The notes beneath the pieces are model-generated. The model was not told where the DNA came from. It searched no databases and was given only the letters and a program-made list of their open reading frames with translations. Positions 1-8,733 of a stretch of 29,239 nucleotides of DNA are shown piece after piece (position 1 is the first letter of the stretch; each line of letters starts with the position of its first letter). Source of the stretch: a virus; IMG/VR virus record IMGVR_UViG_3300045790_002671, positions 1-29,239 of that record; one strand, 5' to 3'. The position numbers were made by a program, and so were the translations under genes.

Positions 1-1147
1 TATCATAATAAACCCATTTTTCAAAATCATCAAATCCATTTAGAACTTTATATTTCAAATCTACATATTTTTTCTGATAATTATTAACATAGGTTTGATT
101 AGTAAATGTTCCTGACCATTCCTCTCCGCCATTATATTTTCGTATCTCTGTATCATACTGACCAATTAATTGTAATTTGTATTTGAAATTTTTAATTCTT
201 TCTCCTGCAGAACTAAAATGGATATAATTTTCAAATATAGAATAGTCAATATTTAATGGCACACCTTGTAGACTAGATGAGAATGTAGCATTAATAATTT
301 CCTGTGACGTATCATTATCGGTACCTAATAAATCATTCCAACTTCTAAAATCAGATTCTACTCTTGGAGCTGAATCTAAACATAAATCAAAATTAGGTCT
401 TAATGATTGCTTTAATCTAAAATCAGATTCAGGAACTAAATTAATTCTTTCTACAACCGGAGGAGCTATTTCTGTAGATAACCAACATCGTTGTTTTTTA
501 GTAATGCCTGGTGGCAGTGGTTCGTATAATTTTAATACTATAGATCTAGGTACTGATGCGGTTGTTACATCATCAACCTCCCATCCTGATGCTATTGATA
601 TATTATTCTTACCAAAATTTACTATTAGGTCTACCCAAGATCCTACACAAAATGGTATTGATTTGGATTGACCATTAAATTTTTCATAGTCTCCATAAAA
701 TTTTTGTTGCTTGTCAGGATTTTCTCTTACAGTAGGGACTATACGAATCTCATCCCTAGTATCAGAAATTTCTTGTACATAGAATTGGCTTTCCAGATTA
801 GGAGCCCCTACTCTATCTCTAAAGAAATTATAAGCTACCGTGAAGGCACCTTTTTCAAAATTTAATTTTTTAAGATTATCCGCTAGGGTAAGATTAATAG
901 ATTGTTCCTTATCCTTGTCAAGTGATACAGAGAAATTTTCTACATTATGATCAGATGAAATTAATTTTCCAGCTAGATCATATATATGTAATTCAACCCT
1001 ATCACTAGGATCCTTACCAAATTCCGGATTAAGTAATTGCCCATTAATACTAGGCATTAAATCTATATCCTCAGCCTTATATCTTTCAGCACGAGTCTGC
1101 CCTTTTAATTTTATAGGGTCATCTATATTTTGATATTTTATTGGCAT
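1..1147 (-). CDS. Large virion structural protein (baseplate/tail), C-terminus beyond window
   Basis: An open frame starts at the ATG at 1147 (protein MPIKYQNIDDPIKLKGQTRA...) and runs without a stop to the left edge, giving about 382 residues with the end missing. The start lies 1 nt past the stop of the preceding gene. The N-terminal part is rich in Asp, Asn and beta-prone stretches, for example NVENFSVSLDKDKEQSINLT near residue 70 and FRDRVGAPNLESQFYVQEIS near 110. There is no signal peptide or membrane segment. It is last in the baseplate cluster after gp25 and gp6, so a role as a large baseplate or tail-fibre-network subunit is inferred from position. I do not recognise a named domain. 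Confidence 0.8.
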   Translation of the reverse strand, partial: MPIKYQNIDDPIKLKGQTRAERYKAEDIDLMPSINGQLLNPEFGKDPSDRVELHIYDLAGKLISSDHNVENFSVSLDKDKEQSINLTLADNLKKLNFEKGAFTVAYNFFRDRVGAPNLESQFYVQEISDTRDEIRIVPTVRENPDKQQKFYGDYEKFNGQSKSIPFCVGSWVDLIVNFGKNNISIASGWEVDDVTTASVPRSIVLKLYEPLPPGITKKQRCWLSTEIAPPVVERINLVPESDFRLKQSLRPNFDLCLDSAPRVESDFRSWNDLLGTDNDTSQEIINATFSSSLQGVPLNIDYSIFENYIHFSSAGERIKNFKYKLQLIGQYDTEIRKYNGGEEWSGTFTNQTYVNNYQKKYVDLKYKVLNGFDDFEKWVYYD

Positions 1148-1148
1148 A

Positions 1149-2189
1149 TTAACGCTTTCCGGATTTTATTCTACCAACCAATGATGATGGTCTTGTATCT
1201 ATAACTTCTCTATACTTTTCAGCATCGAAAAATCGTCTATTCAATGAAACATTTAACTTAGATTTATCTTCTCCTTGTATTAATATAATACCGAGATTAT
1301 TTCTATGGTAGGATGTTTTTAATTTTCTTGATGCAGCATACTGTGGATTATCTTTAGATATTTCAATTGGAAATTCCATTACCTGTTCGTCCCAGATATT
1401 TTTCATCTCACTATCAAGATCACCACCAACGGCATCTCTCAATGCTTGTCTTTTAGCTGATGATAATTTTTGTTCAGTTGGAATATATCCTGCTGCACAT
1501 ATCTTTACCTCTGGTGGTGCTGGAGGTATTATTTCCTCAGTAAAGTCTTCTACTACCTCTACAGGCTCCTCTGCATATTCACATCTACCATTTTCCTTAT
1601 TAGCTGATGGATTATAATTTAATGCATTAGGATCCGTACAACCTATAATTGGAATTTCTATATCATTAATAGAATCATTAATATCATTAAGTGTTTTAAT
1701 AATATCTGGAAAATCTAATTTAGGAAGTATCTGTTCCTCTGTATCACATTCCTTTTGATTTGAATTTAATATAGCGGTAGGGTCTACTGTTCCCAATATT
1801 GTTTGAGCTACTGGATTGTCTGCAAATATCTTTGGCGGTCTTGATGGCCTTGGAATAGGCTTTTCCACTTTAGTATTCGATGATAGAATTGCCTTTTCCG
1901 AATTTTGTATTATTTCAGATACAATAGATCTTGGTGGTGGAGTAGCTCCTCCTGTTTTTCTTATAGGGCTTTCACCTGTTGATCTCCTGATAGGTGTTGA
2001 TGCTCTAACAGGCGATACTGTTCTAACAGGCGCTGCAGTTCTAATAGGAGCTGCTGTTCTAATTGGCGCTGCAACTCTAATTGGAGCAGCTGGTAATTGT
2101 GAAGGTGATGGTCTGCCTACAGGTCTAGCCGGAGAAGTATTACTTCTTCTTGATATTCCTGATCTTCTATTGCTTCTATTTATAGCCAT
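1149..2189 (-). CDS. Structural-region protein with APIR repeats and a GCTDP motif
   Basis: The protein has 346 aa. Residues 1-30 are basic (Arg/Ser/Pro). Residues 35-70 are a tandem six-residue repeat (A-P-I-R-T-A and variants), likely extended and disordered. Residues 181-205 carry the motif GCTDPNALNYNPSA...NGRC, which I know from many secreted marine Bacteroidota proteins and phage structural proteins. Residues 220-346 look globular and end in a basic tail. The start overlaps the upstream stop by one base (TAATG), so it is translationally coupled to the DNRLRE-like gene. A virion adaptor or fibre-associated role is inferred from position. The antisense frame over the repeats is a compositional shadow. 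Confidence 0.85.
   Translation of the reverse strand: MAINRSNRRSGISRRSNTSPARPVGRPSPSQLPAAPIRVAAPIRTAAPIRTAAPVRTVSPVRASTPIRRSTGESPIRKTGGATPPPRSIVSEIIQNSEKAILSSNTKVEKPIPRPSRPPKIFADNPVAQTILGTVDPTAILNSNQKECDTEEQILPKLDFPDIIKTLNDINDSINDIEIPIIGCTDPNALNYNPSANKENGRCEYAEEPVEVVEDFTEEIIPPAPPEVKICAAGYIPTEQKLSSAKRQALRDAVGGDLDSEMKNIWDEQVMEFPIEISKDNPQYAASRKLKTSYHRNNLGIILIQGEDKSKLNVSLNRRFFDAEKYREVIDTRPSSLVGRIKSGKR
1980..2087 (-). repeat. 18-bp in-frame tandem repeat (AAPIRT units)
   Basis: About five to six degenerate copies of an 18-bp unit, each encoding A-P-I/V-R-x-A/S, lie in the N-terminal part of the 1149-2189 gene. The copies differ mainly at third positions, so the protein repeat is better conserved than the DNA. 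Confidence 0.85.
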
Positions 2190-3364
2190 TATTTATTCAC
2201 CTTAAAATAGTATCCGTGATCATATTCTACATATGTTCCATCGGATTGAGTTACATGAAATCTTAATTTATAATATCTTTTTGGTAAAAATGAATCCATC
2301 CTTAAATTAAAGTAGTTTCCATCCTTATCACAACTTAAAATTGATCCGGAATTATCATAAGGTACGATCACATCCTCTGTCAATGCATCGGTTACTGAAT
2401 AGTAAGAATGGCTTGGCAAAAATTTTGTAGATTTATAATTAGATGATGTCTGAAAGGTTCTTGAAGGATATCTTTCTCTTGCTGCAACTCTTATCTTTGG
2501 TGTTTCACGTACGGAGTATTCATTTCTTAAATTTTTAAGATGTATAATATTATCCGTATTTCCTAGTCCTTGTAAAGATCCTGTTGTAAATGTATGATCA
2601 TCATATACTACCTCCATTCTTGGTTGATATATTGTATTTGTTTCTCGTGAGAAAAAACTAAGATTACCATATTGAATAGCATTAGTTTCTTCCGACCCGG
2701 ATCTCATTAATATAAACCCTTCATTATCTATAGCAGACTGCGTTGCGTGATTGGATCCGGTTCCTATCCATCTATTAACTATAGGAGTAACATCCATTCT
2801 AACATCAGCTGATTCATAATCAAAACTTTGTGTTCCATAATATTCATGCCACCATGATCCGCCTCCTGAAACATTATTATATAATACTCTGGATGTAGAG
2901 GGTGCTAAATCAGTTCCTGTTAAATCATATGAAGCAGATGTCCATTTAACATCTAAGGGTGAATTTTGTTCATCATATATTTTATTTCTATATAACCAAC
3001 TTGCTCCCCTTGTTTGATTATTTGTTCCTTTGCCTGAGAATCTATTTGCTACTGGTTCCTGCAACTTACCAGTTCCCATTTCCCAAGATTGTGAAACAGG
3101 ATAGGCAACCAAATTATATTTATCCATTAATTCCTGAGCTTCGCCAATGTATAGGTTAAGATAATATTTAGGATTGTACATCGTACCATCAGTAATAAGT
3201 TTATTAAATCCATTAAAATCAAACTGGGTTAATATCCTGGATGTATATATTCCTGCGGATGAGGATGCCTTATTTAATTGTATAAATTCATCTACTCCAG
3301 TATTCAAACTTTTTGAAAGTTCATATATTGTTGTATCCTTTTCTACGTAAAGTGATCTAATCAT
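2189..3364 (-). CDS. Baseplate-region structural protein with DNRLRE-like domain
   Basis: The protein has 391 aa and starts MIRSLYVEKDTTIYELSKSL. Residues ~90-260 resemble a DNRLRE/TGF-propeptide-like beta-sandwich: MDVTPIVNRWI, then GFILMRSGSEETN, then LSFFSRET and PRMEVVYDD. This is the order usual for such domains (dvT..V..W, N.GF.l, f.S.e, P.L.v.Y). The C-terminal ~100 residues form another beta-rich part ending YVEYDHGYYFKVNK. It lies 8 nt downstream of gp6, where T4-like phages carry baseplate wedge genes such as gp7, gp8 and gp10. A host-surface or glycan-binding baseplate subunit is an inference; it could also be a diverged wedge protein. Confidence 0.8.
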   Translation of the reverse strand: MIRSLYVEKDTTIYELSKSLNTGVDEFIQLNKASSSAGIYTSRILTQFDFNGFNKLITDGTMYNPKYYLNLYIGEAQELMDKYNLVAYPVSQSWEMGTGKLQEPVANRFSGKGTNNQTRGASWLYRNKIYDEQNSPLDVKWTSASYDLTGTDLAPSTSRVLYNNVSGGGSWWHEYYGTQSFDYESADVRMDVTPIVNRWIGTGSNHATQSAIDNEGFILMRSGSEETNAIQYGNLSFFSRETNTIYQPRMEVVYDDHTFTTGSLQGLGNTDNIIHLKNLRNEYSVRETPKIRVAARERYPSRTFQTSSNYKSTKFLPSHSYYSVTDALTEDVIVPYDNSGSILSCDKDGNYFNLRMDSFLPKRYYKLRFHVTQSDGTYVEYDHGYYFKVNK

Positions 3365-3372
3365 AATAATTC

Positions 3373-5259
3373 CTATATATTTGTTACCCTACCTTTGATA
3401 TCCGATTTTGGATATTTAACCTCAAAGATGCTCGGATCTAGTGCAGGATAAACCACACCTTCTCTTGTTGCTGTTTTAATATCATAAACATTTCCTGAAT
3501 ACCCTTGTTCTGCATCAAAGAAGTTAATTATATTTGCTGTTGGTACAGACTGAACTCCCTTAACACTTATTAATAAGCTTAGTATATCAGATAATAAAAT
3601 TGGCTCATTTATCTGCCATCTATCAATATTAAAATGATGTACCATTTCATCTATACATTTTAATAATATATCATTTGAATTGAATCCTGGTAAAGTTACT
3701 ATTTCAAAATCCAATCCTATATTAATAATAAATGCATTTTTTAATGTAACAGAATCTGTTAACATTCTATATGGTGTAAGGTAATTTTTTATATTTTCCT
3801 TTGTAGCATTATTATTTTCAATAAGTTTTTTGTTTGCATCATATCCTAATGTATACATATTAATTGCTAACGGGTTATTTAACTTATGTAATTTACTATG
3901 ATTATTTAATTGCTCATCTTGTGCTACATAAGCTTTTGCTACTGATCCAAATCTTGAGGGCATGGTCATTACTCGAATCATATAATCATCTCGAGTAACA
4001 CATCTTCCTTGAGCATTGAAATATGCTAATGCATTACGTCTAATTTCCTCAACAGTCTCTCCTTGTCTACCACCTTGTGCAGCTCCGGGATTAATTAATG
4101 CAATAGAATTTTTAGTATTATTAAATAACGTTTCATCCAATCCATTCCCTGCAGATGATATTTTTAATGTATCTATTTTAGTAATAGCCTGTGATGCTAC
4201 ATTATCCTCTATTCCTCCACCGTAAGTATATTGAATAGTTATTATTGTATTACCAGGAGCCTGACCATATGTTCTAGTGTGCATAAAATTAGTTGGATCT
4301 ATTGCCTTATCTAATTGACTTGCTACACCAGGTAATATAGATCCTACATTATTAGGATTTGGAATAATCTCTTCATCAGGTTGTACATTTCCTCCTGCTC
4401 CAAATTCAACTATCATTTTACCGTCTTCTCTAACTCTTGATATATATCTTTTAGAGGTACGCTTTTGTTTTAGTAAATAAGGAGTCTCATGATTATACTG
4501 AGTTAATTCAGGATCATTAAATTGATTATTGGTTATTTCCTTATATATCGTATCCTGAGCTAAATATGGAACCTGTTGATATTCATTATCATTTGCATCG
4601 GTTACCTTAATTATATCTATTATATTTCCTCTGCCTAAAGCTAATTGTAAAAATGGTTTAGCTGTTCCTACACTAAATGTTTCCGAAGCTACTTTACCGG
4701 ATTCAAATTTTATATTTTTCTTTAATAAATAATACGTAGCTTCTCCTGTTGTATCATCCGTAGTGAATATAGATGTATCAGTAAGATCATTAGAACCTGA
4801 ATAGCTAAAATCAATTGGTTGCTTATTTCTAAATACAGAACCATTTTCTGCTATTACGGTTGCACCTGAATCTACTGCTAGTGCATATCTAAAATCAGGC
4901 TTATTATTATTACCTGCTCCTATTGATGGAACGGTTTGAAATATATCTACATTAACTGCGGCTGCTGTAGTTTGTCTAGGAATGTATCCTAGAGCTTGAG
5001 CCATCGCAGTTACATTTCTTTTTTCTGTAGCGTATGGTAACATCGATTCCTTAAATTGGTTATCAATGTAGTAACTTAATAAGTCTCCAACGTATGCTGA
5101 TGTTTCTAAAAACATCATTCCCGGAGATGATTCATTAAAATCATTAACCGTATTTGGATAATATGTTTTTGCAAATTCAATTAAATTTTCTCGAAGACTA
5201 TTGAAGTCCTTTCCTAAATAATTGATATCCTTTACTATTTTGTTATTAATGTCTGGCAT
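3373..5259 (-). CDS. 6: Baseplate wedge subunit gp6-like (baseplate J family)
   Basis: The protein has 628 aa, close to T4 gp6 (about 660). The N-terminus is typical of gp6 in T4-like marine phages: DINYLGKDFNSLRENLIEFA, then the NDFNESSPGMMFLETSAYVGDLLSYYIDNQ region, then ALGYIPRQTTAA. A baseplate_J-like core follows (residues ~300-480, with RRNALAYFNAQGRCVTRDDY), and the C-terminal part ends FEVKYPKSDIKGRVTNI. In T4, gp6 links wedges into the ring around the hub and drives the change to the star-shaped baseplate. The gene follows gp25 by 8 nt, the standard order. Recognition is strong. Confidence 0.96.
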   Translation of the reverse strand: MPDINNKIVKDINYLGKDFNSLRENLIEFAKTYYPNTVNDFNESSPGMMFLETSAYVGDLLSYYIDNQFKESMLPYATEKRNVTAMAQALGYIPRQTTAAAVNVDIFQTVPSIGAGNNNKPDFRYALAVDSGATVIAENGSVFRNKQPIDFSYSGSNDLTDTSIFTTDDTTGEATYYLLKKNIKFESGKVASETFSVGTAKPFLQLALGRGNIIDIIKVTDANDNEYQQVPYLAQDTIYKEITNNQFNDPELTQYNHETPYLLKQKRTSKRYISRVREDGKMIVEFGAGGNVQPDEEIIPNPNNVGSILPGVASQLDKAIDPTNFMHTRTYGQAPGNTIITIQYTYGGGIEDNVASQAITKIDTLKISSAGNGLDETLFNNTKNSIALINPGAAQGGRQGETVEEIRRNALAYFNAQGRCVTRDDYMIRVMTMPSRFGSVAKAYVAQDEQLNNHSKLHKLNNPLAINMYTLGYDANKKLIENNNATKENIKNYLTPYRMLTDSVTLKNAFIINIGLDFEIVTLPGFNSNDILLKCIDEMVHHFNIDRWQINEPILLSDILSLLISVKGVQSVPTANIINFFDAEQGYSGNVYDIKTATREGVVYPALDPSIFEVKYPKSDIKGRVTNI

Positions 5260-5267
5260 AATTTATC

Positions 5268-5696
5268 CTATGATACCTCTACAGATGAGTCAGATCCAAA
5301 TGCGAATTGTATGGACGACTGTGAAAATGCATCAGCTTTTAATGAAAATGTTATTATTACGTTAACCGTGTATTCATCTATTTGTTTTACTTCTCTAATT
5401 GTACTTACTTTTACAATGGCTACATATGGTAACCAATAATTTACTGCATCTACTATTTCCTGCTTTATACGACTTTCAATACGTTCATCATTCGGTTCAA
5501 ATAAAATCCTTCTTAAATCCGTACCAAAATTAGGTTGCATAAATCTTTCACCCTTTTGTGTTAATAACAAATTCATCAAATTAGTTTTAGTCTGATCAAC
5601 CGTTGTAAAATTTAACGCAAAATTAGATTGACCAGGACCGAATGGTAATTTCAATCCTACAGCTAAGTCCGGGTTTTTATCTAATGATGATGGCAT
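5268..5696 (-). CDS. 25: Baseplate wedge protein gp25-like (GPW/gp25 family)
   Basis: The protein has 142 aa, near the usual ~130. It shows the family core: LPFGPGQSNFALNFTTVDQ at the N-terminus, then LMNLLLTQKGERFMQPNFGT and DLRRILFEPND (residues 41-70), followed by RIKQEIVDAVNYWLPYV and a terminal beta-rich part. Proteins of this fold sit in phage baseplate wedges and in type VI secretion baseplates (TssE), where they help anchor the sheath to the wedge. The gene lies between a small basic protein gene and gp6, forming one transcription unit with 4- to 8-nt gaps. Confidence 0.96.
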   Translation of the reverse strand: MPSSLDKNPDLAVGLKLPFGPGQSNFALNFTTVDQTKTNLMNLLLTQKGERFMQPNFGTDLRRILFEPNDERIESRIKQEIVDAVNYWLPYVAIVKVSTIREVKQIDEYTVNVIITFSLKADAFSQSSIQFAFGSDSSVEVS

Positions 5697-5700
5697 TTAT

Positions 5701-6240
5701 TTATCCTTTTTTCTTATTTATAACTTTCATTAAAGCACTGTAATCTCGAGTTAATGCAGTTGCTATTTCCGGTGCTACTTCTGTTGCTCTTTGAGGTGCT
5801 CCACTAACATTTGTTTTTGGCATCATTTCTTCCAAGGTAGGAGCTGAATTAGAAACCTGTTGGTTCATATCCCCATATCCTAACATACTAGCTAACTTAC
5901 CTCTATCAGGTAATCCAGCTGCAGCTTGTACTGATGTGAATGGTTTATTATTCATTGTTGGATATTCCTTTTCTGCAGGAGCCATTGCCATTGCAGTCTC
6001 ATTAAGAATATCATTGAGATGTTTATTTTTAGTGAATGTTTTTTTAACGACCTTCTTCTTTTTAATCCTAGGTTTGATGCCATCCATTAAGGATACTCCT
6101 TTATTAATTCCTTTATAAAAATCCTCCTTCTTAGAAGGTTTTCTATTTGTCATTTCATTAATAACCTGCTTAACTTCCTTGCGCACCTCTTCCTTAACGA
6201 TTTTACGTATAACCTTTGCTAACTTATTTGTTGTGTCCAT
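5701..6240 (-). CDS. Hypothetical basic/helical protein of the baseplate operon
   Basis: The protein has 179 aa. The N-terminal ~30 residues form a charged helix (KVIRKIVKEEVRKEVKQVIN) likely to be a coiled coil. A Lys-rich stretch near 55-70 (RIKKKKVVKKTFTKNK) follows, then a low-complexity region with many Met, Ala and Pro, and a short C-terminal helix ending VINKKKG. There is no membrane segment. It has a good ribosome binding site (GAGG, 8 nt before ATG) and precedes gp25 by 4 nt. I do not recognise the family. Context suggests a small structural or assembly protein. Confidence 0.75.
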   Translation of the reverse strand: MDTTNKLAKVIRKIVKEEVRKEVKQVINEMTNRKPSKKEDFYKGINKGVSLMDGIKPRIKKKKVVKKTFTKNKHLNDILNETAMAMAPAEKEYPTMNNKPFTSVQAAAGLPDRGKLASMLGYGDMNQQVSNSAPTLEEMMPKTNVSGAPQRATEVAPEIATALTRDYSALMKVINKKKG

Positions 6241-6266
6241 AATAATTCCTCTTTATAGTTTGTCTA

Positions 6267-6275
6267 ATATAAATA
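6267..6275 (-). promoter_or_regulatory. TATTTATAT element (candidate late promoter)
   Basis: The sense strand reads TGATATTTATATTAGAC in the 77-nt gap upstream of the 6240 start. The same 9-mer recurs in five other gaps. A gp55-like sigma is encoded nearby, so a late promoter is possible but unproven. Confidence 0.35.
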
Positions 6276-6317
6276 TCAATTAGGTCGAAATGTTCGTTCT
6301 AATTCATACATTATCAT

Positions 6318-6884
6318 TTATTCTACTCCTACCCATGGTAATGGTGGTCCAGGTATAGGACTTGGTACTGCGGGTATTAATCCTAAATATATACCCATAA
6401 TTTGTTTCATATGATTTTTGAATGCTTTTATTAATGTAGGAGCTATCTTAGCCGCATCCTCTTGAGTAAAGGCATCCATTATTTCTACAGCTAGTGGCAT
6501 TGGCGCTCCTGGAAATATCTGCTGAACTCCAACCACTGGTGCAATGCAGGGTGGATGTGGAGGAACAGGAATATAAATTGGTGCAGCCCATGCAGCTACT
6601 ACTCCACCTGCGGCTGACATATAAGGTACTATTGATAAATCTACAGGTGTTGAAGCCATCTGTGCAAAGCATGCTGCAAATCCACTTTCAATCGATGGTA
6701 TTAAAACACCTCCTGATACTATATTACCTTTACCAACTATAGAAGCGGTTTTAATTGCAGTATCATATGCACTGGCTATTTGTGATGCAGTATCTGCACC
6801 AAAGCTTTGATCCTCTCCACCCTCTCCCATACCATTGAACCACTGGTTTAATATAGATTCTGCTACTGGCCACATTGCTGGCAT
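6318..6884 (-). CDS. Hypothetical hydrophobic Pro/Ala-rich virion-region protein
   Basis: The protein has 188 aa. It has an amphipathic Ala/Gly-rich N-terminal half (ASQIASAYDTAIKTASIVGK), a middle with VVAAWAAPIYIPVPPHPPCI, and a Pro-rich C-terminus (LIPAVPSPIPGPPLPWVGVE). The hydrophobic stretches are broken by prolines and do not look like classical membrane helices. The gene sits 10 nt after the gp5-like spike gene and before the baseplate wedge genes, so a tail or baseplate component is likely. I do not recognise the family. Out-of-frame open stretches on both strands here are shadows of this gene. Confidence 0.75.
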   Translation of the reverse strand: MPAMWPVAESILNQWFNGMGEGGEDQSFGADTASQIASAYDTAIKTASIVGKGNIVSGGVLIPSIESGFAACFAQMASTPVDLSIVPYMSAAGGVVAAWAAPIYIPVPPHPPCIAPVVGVQQIFPGAPMPLAVEIMDAFTQEDAAKIAPTLIKAFKNHMKQIMGIYLGLIPAVPSPIPGPPLPWVGVE

Positions 6885-6894
6885 AAATTATCTC

Positions 6895-8343
6895 TTATGG
6901 TTGTACAAACACAGTCTGACTATATTGTGTAGGTATATCTGCTTTAAGTGCTGCAAGATCTGATTGCTGGGTTCCATACTGTGGAGCCTGTACAGGTGGT
7001 CCTGATGGTCCACAAGGAGTTGGATGTATTTCAGACTGTAATGTAGTTAGCATTGCATCTACTATATCACAAAACCTTGCCTTCCATGAATCATCGACAT
7101 CTCCCATAACAAGAGGATGTCCTGAAGTGCTTCCTACTGTTGGAGCTCCACCTTCAGCTGAATCCTGTTCAACACCTAAATAGATTAATGGACATTCTAA
7201 TTCAAATTTTTCAGTAGCATTAAGATATACTGATGGAGTATCTACTAATAATTCGCTTCCCGCATCTAATGTTAAATCGGTTTCTGTAGTAAGGCCTATC
7301 CCACCTCCACCAAATATATATGTTCCAGCTTCTCTACTATTAAGAACCAATCTATTGGATGTTAATAATATTTGCCCTTGCCTTTCACCTTCTCCATCAA
7401 TTAAATCATCTGTAGTAGGTGCTGTTAAATCCTCTCCTACTGTATTAGTTCCAGCTTCGAATGATAGAGCATCATATTTAGTAGAACCAAATGTTAATGG
7501 AACTGTCTGGCCTCTAGTCATCCAAATAGTAGATGCTTCGAGATCTGGTGTTTCTATTACATGTTCACCACCATCTTCTAAATCCTGATCCTGGCCATTA
7601 CGAATAATTAATATAGGTTCTGCTGGATCATCTGTAGAAGGATCTGACCATACATTAGCTGGCTCACCTTTTACTGCAGAGCCAAATCTTATCGATTGTC
7701 CAAATCTACCCTCAAATGTTATATCACCTTCATAGGGCTGAATAGGTCTTATCTTTGCTTGTTCCTTAAAGGTCTTACCAAATTCAAGGCCATCTTCATC
7801 TCCGGTCTTATTTGGATTACCAAATCCTACTTCCTTATATTTTTCAATCAGATCCTTATCCATTGAATCATCAGCATTAGGATTGGGCACACTAACAAAT
7901 GGCAATGCATTATGGTGGACGGATCCCCACATATTTATTATATTAGAATAATATAATATTTCTGCCTCTGGAGATTCTACCGCTCCTTTATTAATATAAT
8001 TTGTAACCAATACTATTTCATGCTTGATTGGATAATGTTTAATATGAGTATCAATAGGAACGGCAAATGGTAATCTTTCCTCATCAGCAACATCCTGATC
8101 TGAAAATACCCTACGTACCTTTATCATACCAATCTGTTCAGATGGATCTTCGATTTCCGAATCATATAAATCGTGAGTATCATTTAATATAATATCAACA
8201 ACCTCGGCTGGCTCTACTTGGAAAAATTCTTCTGATGGACCTCTTACATTAGAATCATTTACTGTTTGAACTCCTCTATCTATCGATAATGGTGAATCCT
8301 TACCAGCATTTAGTCTTCTATTTTTTCTGCGTTTGTATGCCAT
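6895..8343 (-). CDS. 5: Baseplate hub/central spike protein, gp5/VgrG-like OB-fold
   Basis: The protein has 482 aa. Residues ~45-110 form an OB-fold-like beta domain (EVVDIILNDTHD, then IGMIKVRRVF, then HEIVLVTNYI) and ~200-260 carry the turn GDITFEGRFGQSIRFGS with ILIIRNGQ, features I associate with gp5-like hub proteins of T4-like marine phages. Residues ~340-410 are short beta repeats (LTLDAGSELLVDTPSVYLNA) like a spike helix. I see no lysozyme domain, unlike T4 gp5. The ATG at 8343 is preferred over the in-frame TTG at 8346; GGAG lies 7 nt upstream. It overlaps the preceding gene by 26 nt. Confidence 0.82.
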   Translation of the reverse strand: MAYKRRKNRRLNAGKDSPLSIDRGVQTVNDSNVRGPSEEFFQVEPAEVVDIILNDTHDLYDSEIEDPSEQIGMIKVRRVFSDQDVADEERLPFAVPIDTHIKHYPIKHEIVLVTNYINKGAVESPEAEILYYSNIINMWGSVHHNALPFVSVPNPNADDSMDKDLIEKYKEVGFGNPNKTGDEDGLEFGKTFKEQAKIRPIQPYEGDITFEGRFGQSIRFGSAVKGEPANVWSDPSTDDPAEPILIIRNGQDQDLEDGGEHVIETPDLEASTIWMTRGQTVPLTFGSTKYDALSFEAGTNTVGEDLTAPTTDDLIDGEGERQGQILLTSNRLVLNSREAGTYIFGGGGIGLTTETDLTLDAGSELLVDTPSVYLNATEKFELECPLIYLGVEQDSAEGGAPTVGSTSGHPLVMGDVDDSWKARFCDIVDAMLTTLQSEIHPTPCGPSGPPVQAPQYGTQQSDLAALKADIPTQYSQTVFVQP

Positions 8344-8722
8344 CAATTTTCTCCGAGCTTTTTTCTTTAGTATCCTTAACAGATTTATCTAAATCTTCAA
8401 TCTCACCTAATGTATCTAGTAATTGTTTCTTCTCTTCCTCAGAGATTCCAAAATCGGAATCATTACCAGTACCATTGTTAGCTATCATTCGTTGAACCAA
8501 TGATGATAATTTAACTATCAGCTCATCATTCTTAACTCCTATTTCTAGATAGTCTTTGATTAATGGTACAATAATAGTTGCATCACCTATATTGGAAATT
8601 AAAGGTTTTAATTCCGATATAAGCAAACTAATTTGGCTATCCTTTTTCTTTGAAGTAGAATATATATCCTCTGCTAGATTAGCAAAAGACTTGCCCTTAA
8701 ATATTTCAGTGTCCTTATCCAT
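8318..8722 (-). CDS. Hypothetical helical protein, T4-like structural operon
   Basis: The protein has 134 aa and is mostly helical. It starts MDKDTEIFKGKSFANLAEDI, with hydrophobic heptads at residues 30-90 (ISLLISELKPLI, IIVPLIKDYLEIG, LIVKLSSLVQRMI) and a charged C-terminal coiled-coil-like tail rich in Glu and Lys. It has no signal peptide. The ATG lies only a few bases after a TATTTATAT element and has no clear ribosome binding site, so the message may be almost leaderless. It is first in the unit leading to the spike protein. The family is not recognised; an assembly or tail-hub accessory role is inferred from place. Confidence 0.75.
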   Translation of the reverse strand: MDKDTEIFKGKSFANLAEDIYSTSKKKDSQISLLISELKPLISNIGDATIIVPLIKDYLEIGVKNDELIVKLSSLVQRMIANNGTGNDSDFGISEEEKKQLLDTLGEIEDLDKSVKDTKEKSSEKIDGIQTQKK

Positions 8723-8724
8723 AT

Positions 8725-8733
8725 ATATAAATA
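8725..8733 (-). promoter_or_regulatory. TATTTATAT element just upstream of the 8722 start
   Basis: The sense strand reads CTAATATTTATATATATGG; the ATG is part of the motif's 3' flank. This would imply an extremely short or absent leader if the element is a promoter. Confidence 0.3.

Noticed and set aside
1816-2205. Plus-strand frame of 129 aa opposite the APIR repeat
   Set aside because: It is the antisense of an 18-bp in-frame repeat, has low complexity, and lies wholly over a well-supported gene.
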